Shown here piece after piece: positions 1 through 5,260 of a DNA stretch of 6,088 nt. Source of the stretch: an uncultured Bacteroidia bacterium (lineage in GTDB: Bacteria; Bacteroidota; Bacteroidia; Bacteroidales; UBA932); the NCBI GenBank assembly GCA_902767355.1, contig CACXHG010000144.1, forward strand, positions 1 to 6,088, in the 5' to 3' direction. Numbering within the stretch: position 1 is the stretch's first letter; each line of letters starts with the position of its first letter. The position numbers and the translations under genes were made by a program. The notes beneath the pieces were generated by a model. The model saw only the letters and a list, made by a program, of their open reading frames with translations. It did not search any database and had not been told where the DNA came from.

Positions 1-114
1 CGCTACCATCGAGCGGTCCAGCTGATTGAGCGCGGCGGCGAAAAAGAGGATGGCAACCACCAACCAGGCATATCCGGTGGGGCGTTGCGTCGAGGCGGAA
101 TTGCTGTTTTCCAT
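1..114 (-). CDS. MFS transporter, N-terminal fragment (runs off the left edge)
   Basis: Only the first 38 residues are present; the frame stays open to base 1. After a short polar N-terminus (MENSNSASTQRPTGY) comes a hydrophobic helix (AWLVVAILFFAAALNQ) followed by LDRSMVA. A first transmembrane helix ending in LN-x-LDR is typical of major facilitator superfamily carriers, especially the anion:cation symporter type, where it usually reads LNYLDR. It would be an inner-membrane secondary transporter; the substrate cannot be told from this fragment. It lies 72 bp downstream of the thiamin-regulated receptor on the same strand, so it could be the inner-membrane partner in thiamin or precursor uptake. 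However, a terminator-like hairpin and a possible promoter lie between them, so it may be a separate unit. The ATG at 114 is the only sensible start: it directly precedes the first helix by 15 residues. No clear Shine-Dalgarno sequence is visible. Confidence 0.75.
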   Translation of the reverse strand, partial: MENSNSASTQRPTGYAWLVVAILFFAAALNQLDRSMVA

Positions 115-119
115 TTACG

Positions 120-153
120 AAAAGTCGGAACCGGCGCTATTGCCGATTCCGAC
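120..153 (-). terminator. Terminator-like hairpin between receptor and MFS gene
   Basis: On the minus strand, GTCGGAATCGGC (153-142) and GCCGGTTCCGAC (135-124) form a 12-bp stem with one G-U pair and a 6-nt loop, followed at once by TTTT (123-120). This is the shape of a rho-independent terminator for the receptor transcript. It ends only 5 nt before the MFS start codon, so it would also occlude that gene's ribosome-binding region. It may be a partial terminator or attenuator, or a 5' stabilising hairpin of the MFS transcript. The T-run is short, so termination may be incomplete. Confidence 0.6.
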
Positions 154-155
154 TC

Positions 156-163
156 CAAAGATA
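156..163 (-). promoter_or_regulatory. Possible Bacteroides-type -7 element for the MFS gene
   Basis: The minus strand reads TATCTTTG, an exact match to the Bacteroidota -7 consensus TAnnTTTG, and the same 8-mer precedes the TPP riboswitch in this window. A transcript starting 6-8 nt downstream would begin at the hairpin in front of the MFS gene. No good TTTG -33 box is present at the usual spacing, so this is a weak call. Confidence 0.3.
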
Positions 164-186
164 ATCAAAATCCATTATAGATGGTC

Positions 187-2295
187 TTAAAACCTGTAGC
201 TAAGCTTGAGCAGGCCGTTGATGGGTGCGGCCGGGAAGTACCCGCACTCGTCGCCGTAGGCCCAGGCATCGGCGATGTACTTGCTATTGAGCAGGTTGTT
301 CACGTAGCCCGACACTTTGAATGGTCCGAAGCTGCACACGGCGCCGAAATTGAGAACATTGTAGGCATCGAGCATGTGCTCCGGATTGGAGGTGTTGTCT
401 ATGTACTGCCGGCCCACCACTTTGTCCGCCAGGGTCAGGGTCAGCCACTTGGCAGGGTCCCATTGCACGGAGAACGCACCTATGTAGCTTGGCGAGAGCA
501 TCAGGTCGCGCAGCAGGTCGCCGTCCACGATCTTGTTGCGGCTGAAGGTGGAATTGGCGTCCAGGCGGAGCGAAGGCAGCACCTGCCAGCCGGCAGTCAG
601 TTCGATGCCGCGGCGGTATGTGACGGGGATATTCTGCTTGACCATATAGCCGCTGCTGGAAATCTTGCCGCTCTCTACCAGTTGGTTGCGGTATTCCATC
701 AGATAGACATTGGCCGCAAAGGCTATTTTGGCGGCATTCAGACGGTAGCCGAATTCATAGTCCCAGAGTTTCTCGGGCACGACATCTCGGCCTTCGGCAA
801 TGGCATCCTTGATGTCGCTGCGGCTGGGTTCCTTGTTTGCCAGGGCGGCGGTGGCGTAGAGATTGCTGAAACGGCCCAGGCTCAGGGTAGCGCCGGCCTT
901 GACATTGGGGAAATTGTAGTGATAGTCGTGGTCCAGGTCGCCGGCATCGTCGTCGTAGCCGTTCAGACTGTAGTCGATATGGCGGAACTGAGCGTCGGCA
1001 TAGAGATTGAGCCGGCCCCTGAGCAGATAGAGAGCACCTTTGACAAAGGCCGACGCATCTTTCTTGAGGCCGTTGTTGTCGTAGTAGTGCCGCTCGGTGC
1101 TCTGGATGTCGAAATCCTTGGCCCAGGCCAGGGTGCCGAAATGGTCGCCGTCGTAGAGCGAATAGTTGGCACCGACCTGCGCCATGCCGCGCCAGGTCTC
1201 GTATTTGAGATTGAGATTGCCGGCGTAGAGGTTGTTGGCCAGATGGGTGCGGCGTATGACATCGCTGCGGACATCGGTGTCAAAGCCGAAACTGCTCATT
1301 TTCTTGTCGGCCTTGTACTGCTCGTAAAAGCCGCGTCCGTTAGTCCAGTGGGCGGTGGCGCTGGCCAGCAGGTTTCGGCCGAGGCGGATGGAATAGATGC
1401 CCTGCAGGTTGTGCTGGATGTAATTGTCCGTCTCGTTGTCGTAATAGTGCACATTGCCGTCGGCATCCTTATATGCGCCGGCCGAGTTGTAGCGGCGGTC
1501 GGCAGCCATATCCTCTGCGCTGATGCCGTTCCAGGTGATACCGGTTTTCTGGCGGCCAGCGATATAGATTATCTTGGCGCTGCTGCGCTCGCCATACCAG
1601 CTGCCCACGGCATTTACCGAATGCAGGCGGGCGAAGGCGTTGCGGATATAGCCCTCGGTACGGTTGTAATTATAGCCCATATCCAGGCTGAAGCCGTGTT
1701 TGGTGCGGCCGGTGCCGAACTTGAGGCTGCCCATGCCGGTCAGGAAAGAGCCGCCGGCCAGCTCGACCTCGGTGTAAGGCTTGATGGTCGGCAGTGCGGT
1801 GACCAGATTCAGGCTGCTGCCGAAAGCGCCCACGCCGTTGGTGGAGCTTCCCACGCCGCGCTGCAGCTGCGCGCTCGACAGCATCCCCGACAGTGCCGGC
1901 AGATTGACCCAGAAGACCTCCTGAGACTCCGCGTCGTTGTAGGCTATACCATTGAGGGTCACGTTGGTACGGGTCGGGTCATTACCCCTGACCCGGATCT
2001 TGGAATAGCCCAGACCGGTGCCGCCTTCGTTCATGCTCACCACAGAGGGCTGCAGATTCAGCATCATCGGCAGCGACGAGCTGGGATTCTGCAGAGCAAT
2101 CTGGCGGCGGTCCAGCTCACTGTATGCCACCGGACTTTTGGCATCCACGCGGGAGGCCGACACCACGATGCTGTCCAGATCGGACATCAGCTGGTCGTCT
2201 TCTACTTTGTAAATAGCTGCATTGTCAACATTCTGCGCCATCAGGCCGGCGCACAGCGGCAGAAAGGCCGCAATAGCCATCAGTGTTTTTTTCAT
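187..2295 (-). CDS. TonB-dependent outer-membrane receptor, TPP-riboswitch controlled (probable thiamin uptake)
   Basis: This 702-residue protein has a signal peptide (residues 1-20, cleavage near GLMA/QNV) and then a TonB-box-like segment (DSIVVSAS, 41-48). A plug domain follows at about 55-170, with GYSKIRVRGND (97-107), TLNGI and an FWVNLP segment. A beta-barrel fills the rest and ends in LSYRF, with the C-terminal aromatic used for outer-membrane assembly. The length fits a stand-alone receptor, with no SusC-type carboxypeptidase-like N-terminal extension and no SusD partner nearby. The family carries scarce ligands across the outer membrane using TonB/ExbBD energy. The TPP riboswitch directly ahead of the gene indicates thiamin, its phosphates or a precursor as ligand, as for known Bacteroides thiamin-regulated receptors. 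The start at 2295 gives a clean signal peptide and has AAAGGAA 5-11 nt upstream. The adjacent pnuT and thiamin pyrophosphokinase genes seen in Bacteroides are absent here. The receptor family is certain; the ligand is inferred from regulation. Confidence 0.93.
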   Translation of the reverse strand: MKKTLMAIAAFLPLCAGLMAQNVDNAAIYKVEDDQLMSDLDSIVVSASRVDAKSPVAYSELDRRQIALQNPSSSLPMMLNLQPSVVSMNEGGTGLGYSKIRVRGNDPTRTNVTLNGIAYNDAESQEVFWVNLPALSGMLSSAQLQRGVGSSTNGVGAFGSSLNLVTALPTIKPYTEVELAGGSFLTGMGSLKFGTGRTKHGFSLDMGYNYNRTEGYIRNAFARLHSVNAVGSWYGERSSAKIIYIAGRQKTGITWNGISAEDMAADRRYNSAGAYKDADGNVHYYDNETDNYIQHNLQGIYSIRLGRNLLASATAHWTNGRGFYEQYKADKKMSSFGFDTDVRSDVIRRTHLANNLYAGNLNLKYETWRGMAQVGANYSLYDGDHFGTLAWAKDFDIQSTERHYYDNNGLKKDASAFVKGALYLLRGRLNLYADAQFRHIDYSLNGYDDDAGDLDHDYHYNFPNVKAGATLSLGRFSNLYATAALANKEPSRSDIKDAIAEGRDVVPEKLWDYEFGYRLNAAKIAFAANVYLMEYRNQLVESGKISSSGYMVKQNIPVTYRRGIELTAGWQVLPSLRLDANSTFSRNKIVDGDLLRDLMLSPSYIGAFSVQWDPAKWLTLTLADKVVGRQYIDNTSNPEHMLDAYNVLNFGAVCSFGPFKVSGYVNNLLNSKYIADAWAYGDECGYFPAAPINGLLKLSYRF

Positions 2296-2300
2296 AAGTT

Positions 2301-2414
2301 TTCCTTTACGCGGGTCCTAACCCGATCAAGTTCAATGGGTTTACTCTCAGCTCCGCTGCAGCCTGCGGCCATTTCCCGTAATGGCCGTTTGCGGTGCGGC
2401 GCACCCCTTTTATG
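2301..2414 (-). promoter_or_regulatory. TPP riboswitch (THI element) in the receptor leader
   Basis: Read on the minus strand, all conserved THI-box parts appear in order: GGGGTGC (2407-2401), a variable P3 arm closed by GGCCATT/AATGGCC (2386-2380 with 2373-2367), GCTGAGA (2351-2345), ACCC (2340-2337), TTGAACTTGATCGGGTTAG, and ACCCGCGTA. CGGGT/ACCCG (2324-2311) closes the P5 stem. This RNA binds thiamin pyrophosphate and usually shuts off thiamin genes. The Shine-Dalgarno-like AAAGGAA (2307-2301) lies at its 3' edge. CATAA (2414-2410) can pair with TTATG (2297-2293), which contains the start codon, so ligand-stabilised P1 would hide the translation start. Translational control is therefore more likely than termination, and no T-run terminator is seen. 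Confidence 0.95.
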
Positions 2415-2421
2415 TCGGCGG

Positions 2422-2429
2422 CAAAGATA
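2422..2429 (-). promoter_or_regulatory. Bacteroides-type -7 element for the riboswitch-receptor transcript
   Basis: The minus strand reads TATCTTTG, matching TAnnTTTG. Transcription starting 6-8 nt downstream would begin immediately before the first strand of the riboswitch, exactly where the transcript should start. A TTTG -33 box is not obvious at the normal spacing. The element sits inside a small AT-rich palindrome (AGATATATCT), which may by itself favour such a match. Confidence 0.5.
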
Positions 2430-2479
2430 TATCTTTTTGCCGTTTGTTGGCACTATTTCTTGCAGGTATTTCTTTTTTC

Positions 2480-2542
2480 CGGCAATCAAGAGCGGGCGGA
2501 GGCCGGGGACCGGGCGGTCAGTGACGGCAACTCACGCTATCC
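2480..2542 (+). repeat. Degenerate, internally deleted copy of the 142-bp palindromic element
   Basis: Positions 2480-2500 repeat the left end of the full elements exactly (CGGCAATCAAGAGCGGGCGG plus A). The sequence then diverges but keeps pieces that match the right part of the full element: TCAG-TGAC followed by GC-TATCCC at 2518-2543, against TCAGAGTGAC and GCGTATGCCC in the neighbouring copy. The right terminal repeat is missing and the next full element begins directly at 2543. A nested hairpin remains (CCGGG...CCCGG outside GTGA...TCAC). It is best read as a relic with an internal and a right-end deletion, though a distinct short variant is possible. Confidence 0.55.
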
Positions 2543-2684
2543 CGGCGATCAAGAGCGGGCGGATGGGGCGTGTGGTGCGCTGTGGAGGGGTGTCGCCCGC
2601 TCTGGGGGCCGATTTCGGGCTCCAGAGCGGAGCGGCCGGCCTCAGAGTGACTTCCATCTGCGTATGCCCCGCTCTTGATTGCCG
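2543..2684 (+). repeat. 142-bp palindromic repeat element, copy A
   Basis: This 142-bp element is bounded by CGGCGATCAAGAGCGGG (2543-2559) and CCCGCTCTTGATTGCCG (2668-2684), a 17-bp terminal inverted repeat with one mismatch. It aligns without gaps to copy B at 5015-5156, with nine differences, seven of them clustered at 2642-2657. Internal segments repeat the AGAGCGG/CCGCTCT motif in inverted order, so the element can fold either end to end or as separate hairpins. It begins 11 nt past the stop of the DUF4419 gene and would form the 3' end of that transcript. It has no credible gene of its own. It is most like a REP/BIME-type or MITE-like element; no target-site duplication is evident. Confidence 0.9.
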
Positions 2685-2695
2685 AGAAACTGGCA

Positions 2696-4972
2696 TTAAC
2701 GCTTAAGATAGCGACCGTCCAAAGCTATGCCTATCCCAAAGTTAACGGACCACGCGGGCGCAGGAGCCGGAAAACTTGTCCGGGCAAAGAAAAATTTCGC
2801 CCGCAGGGACAACTCTGACAATTCGTTGCCGAACAATGGCTTATATACCTTGTAATCAAACTGTCGCATGATTATATAGTCTGCGCACACACCAGCCTGA
2901 AAACGGAAGCCGGCAATTTCTTTATTCTCTTTAGCAAAATAATAACCAAAGAAACCTACACCAATCCCCGCAAAAGGCACAATCCGCCAACTTAGGGACT
3001 TGTAGCAAGCATATCCGAACGAAGCCTGGATGTGCCCTGTCCCCATTCTGTCACCCGAGTTCCAGCTGTTTCCCATCCAAGTGAGATCCTGCTTTAATCC
3101 GCCGCCTAGGGCAAGCATGCCATCCAGCATCAAAGCCAGGCGGTTAATTCCAAAATCTAAACCGAAACCAGCCCCTGCCATAGGAGTCACGTAAGAGTTG
3201 CGCTCACCCAGGAAAGCTTCGCTTCCGGCAGAAATACTTAAGCCCAAATGGAATACGCCATGATAGTCACGCAGGTCTATATGGAAGGCATCTGGTGTCT
3301 TGGCCAATTCATCTTTAACCCAATTGGAATAAGCCCCTACAGCTGCACTATCCTGCCCGTGCCGGGACTCTGCCTTAAATTGTTCAATAAAACCTTCGGC
3401 GGCATCCTCATATAGGTTTATAACGTCATCTGGATTATAGTAATTGCCGTCAAAGTACTCTTGCTGAGCTTTTCGCTTGCACAGCTCGAGGTAGTCGAAA
3501 CCAGTCTGGAGATATTTTAGGGTAAGGTCAGTTCTATAATCAGGATGAATCCAGGCTGCACGTGGATTCATATATGCCTTGAACGCAGGAAAAGAGATAA
3601 GCGTGTTTCCCTCTTTGCGCTTGCTGTACTCCCACCCTATAGTGTACCCAAGGTACGCTACTTCAGGCAGATAAAGCGTGCTGGTGTCGAAATCGTCCAA
3701 GGTCAACGAGCCATCGCCCCAGGCTTTCCTGGCCAGGGCCTCGCCGTGGTGGGGATAATACAACCGCGAGATAGAATCCTGCCTCTGGCGCTCCATTTCC
3801 TTTACATCGCCTGGTTTTGCAGTGCGGACAAACCACCCGATAACAGGGGTGAGAGTATATGTCGGTTCGTCTTCCCTGACACCGACTATGCCGGCGACAA
3901 GTTCCAGTTCTGTTCGATTCAAAACTTCGCCCGACGGAGTCTTGACAAGATATTCGAAAGGGACAGCCACTGTCTCGGCAAGCATAGAATCAAGTATTGT
4001 CACCTTTTCCGGAGTGCGGCCTTGCCAACCAAAGGGGAAAAACTTCAAAAACCATCCGTCATACTTGGTGAGAGGCTTTTGCACCTTTGAGCAGGTCGGT
4101 CCTTGAATTCTTCTTGGGCGTGATTTCTTTACGATATCTTTCCAGAACCAGTAGTCAGGGTGACCTTCTGCCGCATTAACGAACTCTTCAAGTATAGGTT
4201 CCAGGTCCTTTGCCCACCATCCAAGGCCGAATGCCTCCAGTATTTTTGTTTTCCCGACAAGATTCTTCCAGTCACCGGGTGTGCCTGTCAGAGTTATTGA
4301 CGGAATACCGCAAACAACGTATTCAATAACATACTCAAAATAAGGCTTCACGACATCCATCAGAGTAACTTCCGAAGCAATGAGTTCGTCTGCGCCGGTT
4401 GTAGAAAAATCTGCGACCAAAGTACCTGCAATATTGCCACTTGTATATTTGCTTATCTCGTGGGTAAAACCAGCAATGATGCCGCTCCAGTCGGACTGGT
4501 CAGCCAAAGGCTCAGCGACTTGTACAACCAGCCTTTTCTTACCCTCGTGGTCAACAAGCAAAGGCCTCATCTTTTCAGGATTTTGGTTCACATAGTAACT
4601 CAATTGCTGACAGATTAGCAGCCAGATAACATCGGGAGACAGAACAACCGGCCTATGCTGAGACCATGCCTCTAACAGCATCCGAAACACAACATCTTCA
4701 CCTAGGTTGATTATACCCTCATCATCTGCGAAACTGCTGGCAATTATATCAGATTCCCAGGTGGATATCCAAAACGTGCTGTCCGTATTCTGATGCAGCT
4801 GCCTGGCAAGGTGAACAGCAGAATTTTTGGGCAGGTGAGATGCCGGGAGTGCCACGTCATCCACCGCAAAGGTTATTGACTTCGGGCTGCGGCTCAAAAT
4901 AAGTTGTTTCGGCTGGGCAGAAAGCATAGTCGCCCCCAGCAGCACAGACATAAGTATGATGAACCGTTTCAT
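2696..4972 (-). CDS. Secreted DUF4419 protein with C-terminal beta-barrel-like domain
   Basis: This 758-residue product starts at the ATG at 4972, which gives a classical signal peptide (MKRFIILMSVLLGATMLSA, cleaved before QP). The longer frame from 5020 would bury it, and GAAGGCGGA directly precedes the chosen ATG. Residues about 60-385 match DUF4419 (PF14388): LLEAWSQHRPVVLSPDVIWLLICQQ, NPEKMRPLLVDHEGKK, VADFSTTGADELIASEV, KPYFEYV, CGIPSITLTGTPGDW and a tryptophan-rich stretch. The domain has no established activity. A helical linker follows (about 390-560). Residues about 565-758 alternate glycine/aromatic strands (GVFHLGLSIS, AGAGFGLDFG, IVPFAGIGVGFFGYYF, FRFQAGVCADYI, SVNFGIGIALDGRY) like a small outer-membrane beta-barrel. 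The protein is thus probably anchored in the outer membrane with DUF4419 in the periplasm or at the surface. Sampled stretches are near 40% GC against roughly 60% in the receptor gene, suggesting separate acquisition. Repeat copies A and B tightly bracket it. Function unknown. Confidence 0.85.
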   Translation of the reverse strand: MKRFIILMSVLLGATMLSAQPKQLILSRSPKSITFAVDDVALPASHLPKNSAVHLARQLHQNTDSTFWISTWESDIIASSFADDEGIINLGEDVVFRMLLEAWSQHRPVVLSPDVIWLLICQQLSYYVNQNPEKMRPLLVDHEGKKRLVVQVAEPLADQSDWSGIIAGFTHEISKYTSGNIAGTLVADFSTTGADELIASEVTLMDVVKPYFEYVIEYVVCGIPSITLTGTPGDWKNLVGKTKILEAFGLGWWAKDLEPILEEFVNAAEGHPDYWFWKDIVKKSRPRRIQGPTCSKVQKPLTKYDGWFLKFFPFGWQGRTPEKVTILDSMLAETVAVPFEYLVKTPSGEVLNRTELELVAGIVGVREDEPTYTLTPVIGWFVRTAKPGDVKEMERQRQDSISRLYYPHHGEALARKAWGDGSLTLDDFDTSTLYLPEVAYLGYTIGWEYSKRKEGNTLISFPAFKAYMNPRAAWIHPDYRTDLTLKYLQTGFDYLELCKRKAQQEYFDGNYYNPDDVINLYEDAAEGFIEQFKAESRHGQDSAAVGAYSNWVKDELAKTPDAFHIDLRDYHGVFHLGLSISAGSEAFLGERNSYVTPMAGAGFGLDFGINRLALMLDGMLALGGGLKQDLTWMGNSWNSGDRMGTGHIQASFGYACYKSLSWRIVPFAGIGVGFFGYYFAKENKEIAGFRFQAGVCADYIIMRQFDYKVYKPLFGNELSELSLRAKFFFARTSFPAPAPAWSVNFGIGIALDGRYLKR

Positions 4973-4988
4973 TCCGCCTTCAATATCA

Positions 4989-5020
4989 CAAATATAGCAC
5001 TTTAATCTCTTTTTCGGCAA
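4989..5020 (-). promoter_or_regulatory. Candidate promoter of the DUF4419 gene, -33 box inside repeat copy B
   Basis: The minus strand has TATATTTG at 4996-4989, matching the Bacteroidota -7 consensus TAnnTTTG. TTG at 5020-5018 lies 21 nt upstream, at the long end of the usual spacing, and falls within the terminal ATTGCCG of repeat copy B. The predicted start near 4982 leaves a leader of about 10 nt before the ATG at 4972. Confidence 0.5.
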
Positions 5021-5156
5021 TCAAGAGCGGGCGGATGGGGCGTGTGGTGCGCTGTGGAGGGGTGTCGCCCGCTCTGGGGGCCGATTTCGAGCTCCAGAGC
5101 GGAGCGGCCGGCCCCAGAGAGCTCTCCGACTGCGTATGCCCCGCTCTTGATTGCCG
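5015..5156 (+). repeat. 142-bp palindromic repeat element, copy B
   Basis: The element is bounded by a perfect 17-bp terminal inverted repeat, CGGCAATCAAGAGCGGG (5015-5031) and CCCGCTCTTGATTGCCG (5140-5156). Inside are AGAGCGGGCG (5024-5033) with its complement CGCCCGCTCT (5066-5075), CCGCTCTGG (5069-5077) with CCAGAGCGG (5094-5102), and AGAGCGG (5096-5102) with CCGCTCT (5141-5147). These allow one long end-to-end stem, a left plus a right hairpin, or a central hairpin. It is direct relative to copy A. It occupies the space between the divergent DUF4419 and transposase-like genes. Both strands are open for about 60-70 codons across it, but these frames have no start context or family resemblance. 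Confidence 0.92.
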
Positions 5157-5260
5157 GGAAATGATTTGCATTTCTAACAGGGAATGCCCAACTTCGCATT
5201 CAGCACAAAACAGTTCTGTCATCAGTCAGGTGGCGGGAGAAAGGTAGCGACAGAAATGAT

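Noticed and set aside
2292..2489. 65-codon minus-strand frame across the receptor leader
   Set aside because: It overlaps the whole TPP riboswitch, whose conserved structure explains the sequence.
2668..2684. Repeat ends as rho-independent terminators
   Set aside because: The stems are strong, but reading out of the element on either strand gives A- or G/A-rich sequence, not a T-run.
2480..2684. CRISPR-like array from repeated CAAGAGCGGG units
   Set aside because: There are too few units with uneven spacing, and the repeats are inverted ends of an element. No cas gene is seen.
181..2706. An 841-codon open frame on the plus strand antisense to the receptor
   Set aside because: It is the shadow of a GC-rich gene with strong codon bias. 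The translation is low-complexity V/A/G-rich with no domain, and the minus-strand frame has a signal peptide, plug, barrel and riboswitch.
3545..4106. Plus-strand open frames of 181 and 94 codons inside the DUF4419 gene
   Set aside because: They are antisense shadows of the DUF4419 frame, which has clear domain motifs throughout.
4973..5020. Longer start for the DUF4419 gene at 5020 (16 extra residues)
   Set aside because: The extension would bury the signal peptide, begin within the repeat element and include the promoter -7 match. The ATG at 4972 has a purine-rich site just upstream.
2543..5156. Integron-like attC sites flanking a cassette gene
   Set aside because: The size and palindromic folding are reminiscent, but no GTTRRRY core or R''/L''-L'/R' box pattern is visible, and no integrase gene is in the window.
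4986..5247. Small open frames of 65-78 codons on both strands across repeat copy B
   Set aside because: The same peptides recur in copy A because the DNA is repeated. Both strands are open owing to GC content, and no ribosome-binding site or known family supports them.
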